DNA from: UBA1660 sp964462035
GTDB taxonomy: Bacteria; Myxococcota_A; Polyangia; Polyangiales; Houyiibacteriaceae
Reading direction: 5' to 3'
DNA length: 64,000 nt
NCBI GenBank assembly: GCA_964462035.1
Contig: CAYXAP010000004.1
Span: 186,001 to 250,000, forward strand
Under the pieces are notes generated by a model. That model was not told the origin of the DNA. It ran no database searches and worked only from the letters and a program-made list of their open reading frames with translations. Positions within the stretch are counted from its first letter, which is position 1; every line of letters starts with the position of its first letter. This document shows, in pieces, positions 1-8,565 of the stretch. The translations under genes and the position numbers were made by a program.

Positions 1-2
1 TC

Positions 3-233
3 TGGCGAAAGGTCCCGTGGCCGTTCCGTTCGCTGATGAAGCTCTTCATGATCACGAACGAAGAGGGTGCGCAGACCACCCTACACTGTGCGACGAGCCC
101 GTCGGTGGTGGGTGAGAGCGGCCGCTACTACGACGAGTCTGCACCCGCGGAGCCCACCGCTCTCGCCCGTGACGAAGCGCTCCAGGAGGAGCTGTGGCGG
201 CGCAGCGAGCAGTGGATCGCGCCACGTTCGTAG
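3..233 (+). CDS. Short-chain dehydrogenase/reductase, C-terminal fragment cut by window edge
   Basis: The reading frame is open from the first bases of the window to a TAG stop, so this is the 3' end of a gene that begins outside. The visible 76 residues contain EEGAQTTLHCATSP, a G-YYDES segment and an ALARDEALQEELW tail. These match my memory of the C-terminal end of retinol-dehydrogenase-like SDR proteins (NAD(P)-dependent oxidoreductases). The Rossmann motif and the catalytic Tyr-Lys pair would lie upstream and are not visible. The internal ATG at 36 is probably not the true start. Substrate cannot be inferred. Confidence 0.75.
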   Translation, partial: WRKVPWPFRSLMKLFMITNEEGAQTTLHCATSPSVVGESGRYYDESAPAEPTALARDEALQEELWRRSEQWIAPRS

Positions 234-391
234 CGATTCGCCCCATGCGACACGCGGAACCGTAGGCGCTTTCCAGCGGCACGGGGATTGAACCTCGATC
301 GCTCATGAATGCCGGTCGACGGTCCACCCCACCACCCCCGCTGAGGCCCAATCGTCCGACGCTGAAGCGGAGCTCGCGGGAGCCCTCCGCG

Positions 392-1234
392 ATGCGTTTC
401 GGTCCCTTCGAAATCGATCGCGTGCTCGGTTCGGGCGCGATGGCGACGGTCTACGCGGCCCGCCACGACTACTGGGGCCGCGTGGCGCTGAAGGTGGCGA
501 TGGAGCCACGGCACGGCGCGGCGCTCGAGCGGGAGCACGCGCTGCTCCACCGTTTCGAGCACCCCGGCATTCCCCGCCCGTTGGGCTACTTCGAAGTCGC
601 CAATCAGCCCACGCTCTGCATGAGTCTGCTGACCGGGCTGCCCTTTGCCGTCGGTCAGGAGGCGCGCTCGGCGCGCCAGACCGTCACGCTCGTGATCTCT
701 CTGCTCGCGCTGCTGGACCACGTACACCGTCGCGGCATCGTCCATTGCGACGTGAAGCGACAGAACGTGCTCGTGGGCGACCGGGCGCAGTTGCTCGACT
801 TCGGCATCGCTCGCGACATCGGAGCATCGGCTGCCGACTCCGCAGGGCAGGTGGCTGGCACCCTCGCCTACATGGCCCCCGAGGTGCTCGAGGGGCGCGA
901 GGTCGGTCCCGAGACCGACCACTACTCGCTGGGCGTGCTCCTCTATCATGCGCTGACCGGCCGCTTTCCCTTTCCGCGCGAGCACGCGCTCCATCTCTCG
1001 TCGAAGCAGGATCGGGTCTGGTTGCCACCGACGACGATCCGAGCCGACCTACCCGACGCGGTGGACGAGCTGCTCTTTCAGCTCTTCGAGCCACGACCCT
1101 CGGACCGCCCCGCGAGCGGTGCGCTGCGAGCGAGCCTCCGGACCCTGGTACCGCTCCTACCCGATCGGCCCTCGACCGAGCTGGCCTTCGGCTGCCCCGA
1201 GTCGGGCACGACGCGTGACATGGCGGGCGACTAG
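392..1234 (+). CDS. Hanks-type Ser/Thr protein kinase, cytoplasmic, non-RD
   Basis: A nearly minimal kinase domain of 280 residues. It has a glycine loop GSGAMATVY (13-21), the ATP-binding Lys34 in VALKV, the catalytic loop HCDVKRQN (Asp120), a DFG motif (136-138) and GTLAYMAPE in the activation segment. The residue before the catalytic Asp is Cys instead of Arg, so it is a non-RD kinase and may not need activation-loop phosphorylation. There is no membrane segment or sensor domain. I chose the ATG at 392 because GGGAG lies about nine bases upstream and the kinase fold begins there; an in-frame ATG at 305 would add a Pro-rich leader. Its stop codon overlaps that of the convergent kinase gene by four bases. 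Confidence 0.9.
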   Translation: MRFGPFEIDRVLGSGAMATVYAARHDYWGRVALKVAMEPRHGAALEREHALLHRFEHPGIPRPLGYFEVANQPTLCMSLLTGLPFAVGQEARSARQTVTLVISLLALLDHVHRRGIVHCDVKRQNVLVGDRAQLLDFGIARDIGASAADSAGQVAGTLAYMAPEVLEGREVGPETDHYSLGVLLYHALTGRFPFPREHALHLSSKQDRVWLPPTTIRADLPDAVDELLFQLFEPRPSDRPASGALRASLRTLVPLLPDRPSTELAFGCPESGTTRDMAGD

Positions 1235-2703
1235 GGCGAGTCGTCTTCGGGGCCTTCGGGCGCTTCGGCATCGGCGGCCTCGGCGTCCGAGGGCACGCCA
1301 GCATCCGTCGCCGTGGGGGCGGCCCCTTCCGCACCGGCATCCACGCCGTCGACGGTCGGGAGCTCGAGCCAGCCCTCGGAGTAGGCCAGGTAGCCCGCGG
1401 CCCCGAGCGCTGCCACCGCGATCGTCAGCGAGATCAGGGTGCTCGCGGCCTTGGCGAAGGAGAACCCTTCCTTCGGTGGTGGCTCGGGGGCCTTCGCCAG
1501 ACCGGCGCCGAGCCGCGGCCGCAGATCCGTGGTCTCGCCGGTGCCGAGCGAGGGGATGCCCTCGTCCGGCGGCGGGAGGAAGTTCCCGCTCGACCGCTCC
1601 GGCTCCATCATCTCGATGTCCGCCAGATCGAGCTCCTCCGTCGCATACTTCGCGTGGGGCGCTGCCTGCGTGTGCTGCGCGACGAAGCCCTCGTCCGGCG
1701 CGATGTCGGGCGCCGGCATCTCGAGCTCTTCGGTTGGGAGCGCCGCCGCGCTGATCTTGTCGCTCATCACCGTGGCGAGGAGCTTGGCGAGATCGTCCGC
1801 GGTGAGCGTGACGGCTTCGGGCATCGCCTTCACCAGCCGATCGCGGAGCGCCTTCGCCGTCGGTATGCGTTGCGAGGGATCCGGACGGAGCGCGTCCATC
1901 ACCACCTCGTCGAGCGCGTCCGGCAGGTCCACGTGCGCGCTCGGCGGCGCGATCCGTGGTGCGCGGACCATGTCGAGCTGGTGCACCTCGTTCGGCGAGT
2001 GGAAGAGGCGCCGGCAGGTGAGCATCTCCCAGAGCACGATGCCCAGCGCGTAGACGTCGGTCCGGCGGTCGAGCGACAGCCCGTTGGCCTGCTCCGGCGA
2101 CATGTAGCCGATCTTTCCACGGAGCACGCCTGCGCGGGTCTGCTGCTGTTGCTGGGTCGACTTGGCGACGCCGAAGTCGATCAGCTTCACGTGGCCGGCG
2201 AAGCTCAACAGGATGTTCTGTGGGCTGACGTCTCGGTGGACCACGTTCAGCGATCGGCCCTGAGCGTCGGCGAGCTCGTGGGCGGCGTGCAGCCCCTCCG
2301 CCGCCCGCGCGGCGATCCACGCCGCCAGAGCCGGGTTCAGCGAGCGCCCACGCTGAGCGAGCCGCTTGAGCAGATCGTAGAGCGCGCAGCCATGGACGTA
2401 TTCCATGACCATCAGGAACGTGCCCTGGTCCTCGGTCAGCTCCTCGATGTGCACCACGTGTGGGTGCTGGATGCGCGCCATGAGCCGCGCCTCGTCGAGG
2501 AACATGCCGATGAAGCGCTTCTCCTGCGCCAGGTGCGGGTGGACGATCTTGATCGCCACCAGCTTCTGGAACCCCGCCACGCCACGACGACGGCCGAGAT
2601 AGAGCGAGGCCATCCCACCCGACGTGACGTGTCGTACGATCTCGTACCCACCAATCGTCTGGCCCGGGGCGAGCTCCTTCATCCGCGAAGAGAGTCGCGC
2701 CAT
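1231..2703 (-). CDS. Ser/Thr protein kinase with C-terminal membrane anchor
   Basis: The N-terminal kinase domain has TSGGMASLYLG as glycine loop, VAIKIVHPHL with the ATP lysine, HRDVSPQNIL as catalytic loop and LIDFGVA, followed by GYMSPEQ. The HRDVSPQN variant is frequent in myxobacterial kinases. A Q-rich patch (QQQQQ) sits in the activation loop. About 100 Pro/Glu-rich residues follow, then one hydrophobic segment (about ASTLISLTIAVAALGAAGYLAY) and a short acidic Asp/Ala/Glu tail that should be periplasmic. The start is uncertain: an ATG at 2703 is used here, an upstream GTG at 2739 adds 12 residues, and an ATG at 2682 is also possible. The partner or substrate is unknown. Confidence 0.9.
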   Translation of the reverse strand: MARLSSRMKELAPGQTIGGYEIVRHVTSGGMASLYLGRRRGVAGFQKLVAIKIVHPHLAQEKRFIGMFLDEARLMARIQHPHVVHIEELTEDQGTFLMVMEYVHGCALYDLLKRLAQRGRSLNPALAAWIAARAAEGLHAAHELADAQGRSLNVVHRDVSPQNILLSFAGHVKLIDFGVAKSTQQQQQTRAGVLRGKIGYMSPEQANGLSLDRRTDVYALGIVLWEMLTCRRLFHSPNEVHQLDMVRAPRIAPPSAHVDLPDALDEVVMDALRPDPSQRIPTAKALRDRLVKAMPEAVTLTADDLAKLLATVMSDKISAAALPTEELEMPAPDIAPDEGFVAQHTQAAPHAKYATEELDLADIEMMEPERSSGNFLPPPDEGIPSLGTGETTDLRPRLGAGLAKAPEPPPKEGFSFAKAASTLISLTIAVAALGAAGYLAYSEGWLELPTVDGVDAGAEGAAPTATDAGVPSDAEAADAEAPEGPEDDSP

Positions 2704-2771
2704 CCCCAGCGACGGATCAAGGCATTCCCGCGAACGCACGGCGCAGCTTGCTGATCGGGCGTCATCTGGGC

Positions 2772-2777
2772 TAAGCG
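2772..2777 (+). promoter_or_regulatory. Candidate -10 box, leaderless start of PLP enzyme gene
   Basis: TAAGCG lies six bases before the GTG start at 2784, and no Shine-Dalgarno sequence is visible. The same arrangement recurs in the window (see findings). Inferred, not proven. Confidence 0.35.
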
Positions 2778-2783
2778 CCGGGC

Positions 2784-3947
2784 GTGACCACCGACGACCT
2801 CCGCCTCGAGAGCCTGGCCATCCATGCTGGGCAGGAACCCGACCCGATCACCGGCGCCGTGATGCCTCCGATCGTCCTCGCGAGCACCTTCGCCCAGAAG
2901 AGCCCGGGGCAGCACTCGGGCTTCGAGTACGCGCGGACCGACAACCCCACCCGGCGGACCCTCGAGAAGTGCGCGGCGGCCCTCGAGGGTGGCGCCCACG
3001 GCTTGGCCTTCTCGAGCGGCTGCGCCGCGATGACCACGCTCCTGCTGACCCTCGAGCCCGGCGACCACGTGGTGGCCTGCGACGACGTCTACGGCGGCAC
3101 GCACCGGATCATGGAGAAGGTGATGCGCCCGAAGGGCATCGACATCAGCTGGGTCGACCTCACCGATCTCGACGCGGCCGACGCGGCGATGACCGAGAAG
3201 ACCAAGCTGGTCTGGATCGAGTCGCCCACGAACCCGCTCCTCAAGATCATCGACATCGCCGCGATCGCCGAGCGGGCCCACGCGAAGGGCATCATGGTCG
3301 GCGTCGACAACACCTTCGCCACCCCCATGCTCCAGCGGCCCCTCTCGCTGGGGGCGGACGTGGTCCTCCACTCGACCACCAAGTACCTCAACGGTCACTC
3401 GGACGTGGTCGGTGGGATGCTCATCACCTCGGACGATTCGCTCAACGAGCAGCTCCGCTTCCTCCAGAACAGCGTCGGCGCCGTTCAGTCGGCTTTCGAT
3501 TCCTTCCTGGTGCTCCGGGGGCTCAAGACCCTCCCGGTGCGGATGGCTCGCCACTGCGAGAGCGCGCTGGAGCTGGCGAAGTGGCTCGCGGACCAGCCCG
3601 CCGTGGCGAAGGTCATTCACCCCGGCCTCGAGAGCCACCCCCAGCACGCCGTGGCGGCCAAGCAGATGGCCGGTTTCGGCGGGATGATCTCGGTGGAGAT
3701 CGAGGGCGGCCTGCCCGCATCGCGGGCGTTCCTGGAGACCACGCGGGTCTTCACCCTCGCCGAGAGCCTCGGTGGCGTGGAGTCCCTGATCGAGCACCCA
3801 GCCCTGATGACCCATGGCGCCGTGCCCCCCGAGAAGCGGGCCGCGTTGGGCATTTCCGACGGTCTGATCCGGCTCAGCGTGGGCCTCGAGGCCATCGAGG
3901 ACCTCCGCGCCGACCTCGACCGAGCCCTCGCGGCCGCCCGAGGCTGA
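2784..3947 (+). CDS. Cystathionine gamma-synthase/lyase family PLP enzyme
   Basis: A full-length Cys/Met-metabolism PLP enzyme of 387 residues. It begins SLAIHAGQEPDPITGAV, has YARTDNPTR, the cofactor-binding Y103GG, VDNTFATP with the pyridine-nitrogen Asp175, and HSTTKYLNGH with the Schiff-base Lys200. The C-terminal ESLGGVESLIEHPA block is typical. The family catalyses gamma-replacement or gamma-elimination on cystathionine or O-acyl-homoserine; sequence alone does not separate synthase (metB) from lyase, so no symbol is given. The GTG start is supported by alignment with family N-termini. It stands alone between a kinase and a lipoprotein gene, with no other methionine genes nearby. Confidence 0.93.
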   Translation: MTTDDLRLESLAIHAGQEPDPITGAVMPPIVLASTFAQKSPGQHSGFEYARTDNPTRRTLEKCAAALEGGAHGLAFSSGCAAMTTLLLTLEPGDHVVACDDVYGGTHRIMEKVMRPKGIDISWVDLTDLDAADAAMTEKTKLVWIESPTNPLLKIIDIAAIAERAHAKGIMVGVDNTFATPMLQRPLSLGADVVLHSTTKYLNGHSDVVGGMLITSDDSLNEQLRFLQNSVGAVQSAFDSFLVLRGLKTLPVRMARHCESALELAKWLADQPAVAKVIHPGLESHPQHAVAAKQMAGFGGMISVEIEGGLPASRAFLETTRVFTLAESLGGVESLIEHPALMTHGAVPPEKRAALGISDGLIRLSVGLEAIEDLRADLDRALAAARG

Positions 3948-4030
3948 CCACGCCGCTTGCTTGCCGCGAGAGGCAGCCGGTTGCTACACATCGCTTTCGA
4001 GGCCTTCGCCTCGTGAGGAAATAAGAGGGA

Positions 4031-4642
4031 ATGATGCGAACGACGCTTGCCTTGGTCCTGATTGCCGGCACCGCTTTCTCCTGTGGGGATGATGGCGGCG
4101 GGGTCGCGGTCGATGCGCGCTACCAGGTCGCCTGCCCGCTGGACACCTCCGGTCCGGCCTGCGGCGCGGCCTCCGACCCGGTCGACGTGCTCGGCTTCGG
4201 CGGCGAGGACGTCGAGGGCATGGGGACCATTCGCGCCACCTGCAGCGCGGTCGACGCGGCCGATGGCACCAAGAACCTCAACTTCTCCCTCGGCTATGGC
4301 AACGACCCGCTGATGACCGTCCGTGGCCTGGTGATCAGCCCCGACGGCGGTCCCGTGCTCGGCTCGAGCTGCCGCGTAGAGATCCGCGACAACGGAAACA
4401 CCTATGGCGGCAGCACCTACGGCGCCTGCGGCAACGTCGCGCCGACCGACGACCAGCCCTGCCAGTTCTCGTCCTTCACCTTCAACGACGACGGCGAGTT
4501 CGGCCCGGAGCTGGTCACGACCCTCCTCTGCCGGAACCTTCGCGCGCCGGCGGCGCCGAACGACATCGTTCGCGACGTGACCTTCCCGATGCAGCGCTCC
4601 ATGCCGGCGCAGCTCAAGCTGATCAACTGCGAGAACTTCTGA
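4031..4642 (+). CDS. Secreted lipoprotein, unknown function
   Basis: The N-terminus is a short signal peptide (MRTTLALVLIAGTAFS) followed by Cys-Gly-Asp-Asp, fitting a lipoprotein although the lipobox AFSC is weak. The rest (about 180 residues) is rich in Gly, Asp and Cys and contains several paired cysteines (ACPLDTSGPAC, SSCRVE, YGACGN, QPCQFS, LLCRN), suggesting a disulfide-stabilised beta-rich periplasmic or surface domain. I do not recognise a family. The two consecutive ATGs at 4031 and 4034 follow GAGGGA directly, so the second is the better-spaced start. Nothing in the neighbourhood indicates a role. Confidence 0.75.
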   Translation: MMRTTLALVLIAGTAFSCGDDGGGVAVDARYQVACPLDTSGPACGAASDPVDVLGFGGEDVEGMGTIRATCSAVDAADGTKNLNFSLGYGNDPLMTVRGLVISPDGGPVLGSSCRVEIRDNGNTYGGSTYGACGNVAPTDDQPCQFSSFTFNDDGEFGPELVTTLLCRNLRAPAAPNDIVRDVTFPMQRSMPAQLKLINCENF

Positions 4643-4665
4643 CCGCGCCCTCCAGGGCGGCCGCC

Positions 4666-5445
4666 TTGGACCATCGCTCCGAGCCGCGCACCGACGACCC
4701 GCTGACCGGACGCTTCGACGTCTGGCAGCTGAAGGGCGGCCACCGCTACTCGCTCGACGACGTGCTGACCGCCCGCGAGGCGCTCCGCGCGGCGCCGGAC
4801 GCGACGCGCGTGCTCGACCTGGGGTGTGGCATCGGGTCGGTCCTGCTCATGGAAGCACACGTCCTCGAGTCGGCCCGGCTCGTCGGCGTCGAGGCGCAGG
4901 CGCTCTCCTTCGGCCTGGCGCGCGAGAACGTCGACCGGAACGGCCAGGGCCATCGCATCACACTGATCCACGGCGATCTCCGAGAGTCCACGACTCAGGC
5001 TGCCGCACGCGATGCGGGTGGCCCCTTCGATCTCATCAGCGGGACTCCCCCCTACATGCCACCTGGCACCAGCACCCCCTCACCACACCCGCAGCGCGCC
5101 CACGCCCGTGTCGAGCTTCGGGGCGGCGTCGAAGACTACCTGGCCGCGATGGCGCCCCTGCTCGCGAGCGAGGGGCGCGCCGTCGTGTGCTGCGACGCTC
5201 GCCATCCGGAGCGGGCCCTCGATGGTGGCCGCGCCGTGGGGTTGAGGCCGCTGCGACAGCTCGACTGCGTCCCGCGCGACGGTCGCGATCCACTCTTCTC
5301 CGTCTTCACCTTCGGTGGGCCAGAGTCGACCGAGCCCTTCGTCCACGTGGACCCCTTCGTGGCCCGTGATGCCGAAGGGCAGCGCACCGAGGCGTACGTG
5401 GCGCTGCGCCGCTTCTTCGGTCTCCCGCGACGGAGCGAGTCGTGA
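4666..5445 (+). CDS. SAM-dependent methyltransferase, TrmN6/HemK-like
   Basis: A class I methyltransferase of 259 residues. It has the SAM-binding loop LDLGCGIGSV (about residues 50-59), an acidic residue ending strand 2 (VGVEAQ), a GDLRES segment, and a GTPPYMPPG motif at the NPPY position. That motif is typical of enzymes methylating exocyclic amino groups, such as tRNA adenine-N6 (TrmN6) or glutamine (HemK) methyltransferases. The opening LKGGHRYSLDDVL resembles the QxxxGYRFSxDS start of TrmN6 proteins, so tRNA modification is the best guess. A TTG start is used. The stop overlaps the next gene by four bases (GTGA), implying translational coupling. Confidence 0.82.
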   Translation: MDHRSEPRTDDPLTGRFDVWQLKGGHRYSLDDVLTAREALRAAPDATRVLDLGCGIGSVLLMEAHVLESARLVGVEAQALSFGLARENVDRNGQGHRITLIHGDLRESTTQAAARDAGGPFDLISGTPPYMPPGTSTPSPHPQRAHARVELRGGVEDYLAAMAPLLASEGRAVVCCDARHPERALDGGRAVGLRPLRQLDCVPRDGRDPLFSVFTFGGPESTEPFVHVDPFVARDAEGQRTEAYVALRRFFGLPRRSES

Positions 5446-6683
5446 GCCGCGACCGAAAGGGCCCGAGCCGAAAAGGCCGCGACCGCCGCGGGGGCCAGAA
5501 GCAGAAGCGCGCGCTCTCCCAGCGGGCGCCGACCACCGAGGTCCGCGGTGATCCCCGGCTCGTGGAGATCCTGAAGGGCGCCTTCGACAAGCTCGAGATG
5601 GACCCGGACCGGCTCACCCACGCTTTCCACACCTACCCCGCGAAGATGCACCCGATGCTGGCGGGGGCGTTGATCCGAGGCTTCTCCAAGCCCGGCGACG
5701 CGATCCTCGATCCCTTCTGCGGGAGCGGCACCGTGTTGGTGGAGGCGATGATTTGCGGCCGCCGCAGCCGCGGCGTCGACCTGAACCCGCTCGCACTGCG
5801 CGTGGCGGAGGTGAAGACCACGCTCCGCGGGAAGCGCTCGCGGGACCAGTTCCTCGAGACCGCGCGCCGGCTCGCTGCGCGCTCCGAGGAGCGCGTGCGC
5901 GCGCGGGTCGACGCTCGGGCGCCGCTGAAGGGCGAAGAGCTGCGCTGGTACGCGCCCCATGTGCTCAAGGAGCTCGCGGGGCTGCGCGAGGAGATCCTCG
6001 AGCTCCCCGACGAGGATCGCCGCGCGTTCGAGATGGTCTTCTCGTCGATCCTGATGAAGGTCTCCAAGCAGCGCTCCGACACCGACGGGCGCGAGACCGA
6101 GCGGCGGATCCGCAAGGGCCTGACGACGGAGCTCTTCCTGCGACGCGCGAAGGAGCTCGAGGAGCGTTGGGGCAAGCTCAGCGCAGCCTGCCGGAAGCTC
6201 GACGAGGTCCACCGCCCGCGGATGGCTCAGGGCGACGCGCGCAACCTGGCGACCCTGATGGAAGGGCGCGAGCCGATCGATCTGATCGTGACCTCGCCGC
6301 CCTACGCCGGAACCTACGACTACGTGGACCACCACGCGCGCCGCTACCCCTGGCTCGGCCTCGAGCCCACCCCGCTCGAAGAGGGCGAGATCGGCGCACG
6401 CCGCGCGCTGCAGGGGAAGGCCGGCGTGTCGCGATGGGATCGCGAGCTCGGCGATGCGTTGAAGGCCATGCGGGCGGTCCTCGCCGACGAGGGTCACGCG
6501 GTGCTGCTCCTCGGCGACGGCCAGATCGGCGATCAGCGCATCGAAGCCGAACGACAGGTGGAACGCCTGGCACCGATCGCCGGGTTGTCGGTGCTCGCGG
6601 TCGCGTCTCAGGGGCGGCGGGACTACTCCGGTCGCCGCAACCGCCGCGAACATCTGATCGCCCTACGCGTCGCAGCGCGCTGA
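5442..6683 (+). CDS. DNA methyltransferase-like protein (N4/N6 aminomethyltransferase fold)
   Basis: A Lys/Arg-rich N-terminus is followed by HAFHTYPAKMHP, the SAM loop ILDPFCGSGTVLVEAM (about residues 85-100), a helical insert, and a catalytic TSPPYAGTYDY (about 286-296). HTYPAKM, then DPFCGSGT, then a late (T/D)SPPY is the order seen in N4-cytosine or N6-adenine DNA methylases. A role on RNA cannot be excluded, since the gene is coupled by a GTGA overlap to a TrmN6-like enzyme. No restriction endonuclease is nearby, so it would be an orphan. The helical insert of about 180 residues between the motifs may recognise the target. Confidence 0.8.
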   Translation: MSRDRKGPSRKGRDRRGGQKQKRALSQRAPTTEVRGDPRLVEILKGAFDKLEMDPDRLTHAFHTYPAKMHPMLAGALIRGFSKPGDAILDPFCGSGTVLVEAMICGRRSRGVDLNPLALRVAEVKTTLRGKRSRDQFLETARRLAARSEERVRARVDARAPLKGEELRWYAPHVLKELAGLREEILELPDEDRRAFEMVFSSILMKVSKQRSDTDGRETERRIRKGLTTELFLRRAKELEERWGKLSAACRKLDEVHRPRMAQGDARNLATLMEGREPIDLIVTSPPYAGTYDYVDHHARRYPWLGLEPTPLEEGEIGARRALQGKAGVSRWDRELGDALKAMRAVLADEGHAVLLLGDGQIGDQRIEAERQVERLAPIAGLSVLAVASQGRRDYSGRRNRREHLIALRVAAR

Positions 6684-6689
6684 TAGGCT
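6684..6689 (+). promoter_or_regulatory. Candidate -10 box, leaderless start of metallophosphoesterase gene
   Basis: TAGGCT lies six bases before the GTG at 6696, with no Shine-Dalgarno sequence. The identical hexamer occupies the same position before the gene at 37452. Confidence 0.4.
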
Positions 6690-6695
6690 CGCGGC

Positions 6696-8522
6696 GTGGA
6701 TGGTGGGAAGGCGAAGCCGGAGCCGCTGAAGCTCGAAGCGGCGACGAAGAAGCCTCGGCGGCGCTTCACGCGTCGCATGGCCGATCCGCCGGGTATCGCC
6801 TGGTACGGCTTTCGCTCGCTCTGGGGCCACATGCGACACTTCGCCGCGAGCGCGATCGCCTCGGACGGCATCGACGGTCGCGAGTGGATGCGGCCCGACC
6901 CGCCCGAGGTGCTCACCGAGCGCATCGCCAAGAGGATTCGAGCGTCGAACCCGGACGCGCCCACGCTGACCGAGGCGCTCGAGAACGATCTCTGGATCGA
7001 CTATCTCGCCGACTCGGGCGAGCACGCGGGCGTGACGGAGGCCGTCGCTCGGCTCATCGCGCGCGAGGCCTGGGTGCCGGATCCCGAGGGCTTCGGCGAG
7101 CTCCTCGCGCCTCGAGGGCAACTGTTGATCTTCGGTGGGGACACGGCCTACCCGGTCGCCACCGCGCGGGAGATCCACGACCGCGTGATGGTGCCTTTCA
7201 ACAAGGCGCTCTACGAAGTCGGCGAAGACGGCGTGGCGCGCGCGCTGCTCGGCATCCCGGGCAACCACGATTGGTACGACGGCCTCGACGGCTTCAGCCG
7301 GCTCTTCCGCTACAAGCGCTTCGACGAAGACGACGCCGTCGTGCCCGGGATGACCCGCTCGGCGGACACCTCGATCGCGGGGCGAGCCGCCGAGCTGGTG
7401 AAGAACATCGTCGTGGGAGAGGCCCGCGACAAGGCCGACGCCATGGTCTTCCACGGCTATCGCGCGATGCAGTCCGCGAGCTACTGGGTGCTTCCCATCG
7501 CTCCGGGGATCCTGCTCATCGGCGCGGACCGGCAGCTCCGCAAGGTCGACGCCCAGCAGCGGACCTTCATCCGCCACGCTCGAGAGGCCGCGAAGAAGAA
7601 GGGAGGAGCGAAGATCTGGGCGCTCCTGCCCGATCCCTACCTCGCGTTCGGGCGCCCGAGCACCACGGGCCACGAGACGGTCGAAGCGCTCGGCCTCGAT
7701 CCCGAGGTCGACGACACCTTCTTGCTGAGCGGTGACATCCACCACTACCGCCGCGAGAAGGTCGGCGAGGCGCTGCACGTGACTGCCGGCGGCGGTGGTG
7801 CGTTCCTTCATCCCGCGCCGATCCAGAAGGACCCGGATCGAAACGAGGCCGAAGTCGAGTGGCCCGACGCGAAGCAGTCCCAGCAGCTGCTGCGCCAGGT
7901 GCCGTGGTACGTCGCGCTCGGGCGCGCCGGATTGATCCCTCACGTGATCATGGGGCTCCTCTACGCGCCCTTCCTCGGCATCGGTGGCTGGTGGGCCGGC
8001 CATGACGGTCTCGGTATCGCGACCGTCATCGCGGGGATCGTCACCGCACTCGTCTATGCGTTCCTCGGCGGCGTCCGAGACGGGCCAGTCCTACCGATCG
8101 CGTTCCTCTCGTCGCTCGCTGGGGCGACCACATCGCTCATCCCGATGGGGACACTCCAGGTCTTCGCGTTCGCGGCGGAGCACCTCGAGCTCCAGCCCAA
8201 CGCCTGGCTCGGGGGCGTCCTCGCGCTCACGGGCGCCATGGTGGCCGGGGGGTTGGTCTTCGGCGGCTACTTCGCGGCGCTGACTCGGCTCGGTCTGGAG
8301 GAGACGCAGGCCTTCACCGCGCTCGCGCACCCGGGCTACAAGCATTTCATCCGCTTTCGGGTGAAGGCCGACGGCAGCGCGGTGGATGGGTGGGTGATCG
8401 GCATCGCCGACCCGCTCGACAAGCGCTGCGAGCCCGTCCTCGTCGACCGATTTCGCTGGGTGGTGGACCCGGACGCGGTCCAGAGCGGTCTTGGGGCCGC
8501 CGACGCGACGATCGTGGATTGA
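6696..8522 (+). CDS. Calcineurin-like metallophosphoesterase with C-terminal membrane domain
   Basis: The first 400 or so residues carry metallophosphoesterase metal-ligand blocks: LLIFGGDTAYP, GIPGNHDWYDG and LLSGDIHHYRRE. The usual first DxH motif is not obvious; DYLADSGE may stand in for it. A soluble insert separates the blocks. From about residue 405 several hydrophobic segments follow (LIPHVIMGLLYAPFLGIGGWW, GLGIATVIAGIVTALVYAFLGG, and two more around 470-535), so the protein is probably membrane-bound, ending in a soluble tail. Long proteins of this architecture are known in actinobacteria and myxobacteria, but the substrate is unknown to me. It is transcribed in the same direction as the preceding methyltransferases. 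Confidence 0.85.
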   Translation: MDGGKAKPEPLKLEAATKKPRRRFTRRMADPPGIAWYGFRSLWGHMRHFAASAIASDGIDGREWMRPDPPEVLTERIAKRIRASNPDAPTLTEALENDLWIDYLADSGEHAGVTEAVARLIAREAWVPDPEGFGELLAPRGQLLIFGGDTAYPVATAREIHDRVMVPFNKALYEVGEDGVARALLGIPGNHDWYDGLDGFSRLFRYKRFDEDDAVVPGMTRSADTSIAGRAAELVKNIVVGEARDKADAMVFHGYRAMQSASYWVLPIAPGILLIGADRQLRKVDAQQRTFIRHAREAAKKKGGAKIWALLPDPYLAFGRPSTTGHETVEALGLDPEVDDTFLLSGDIHHYRREKVGEALHVTAGGGGAFLHPAPIQKDPDRNEAEVEWPDAKQSQQLLRQVPWYVALGRAGLIPHVIMGLLYAPFLGIGGWWAGHDGLGIATVIAGIVTALVYAFLGGVRDGPVLPIAFLSSLAGATTSLIPMGTLQVFAFAAEHLELQPNAWLGGVLALTGAMVAGGLVFGGYFAALTRLGLEETQAFTALAHPGYKHFIRFRVKADGSAVDGWVIGIADPLDKRCEPVLVDRFRWVVDPDAVQSGLGAADATIVD

Positions 8523-8565
8523 CCGCTTTTTTGACCCCTGACGGTCCCTTGCGGAAGGTCGGGTC

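Noticed and set aside
255..345. A tRNA-like 3' end on the reverse strand (GGTTCAATCCCC near 280)
   Set aside because: The T-arm has only four of five pairs, and no matching acceptor stem or anticodon arm is present.
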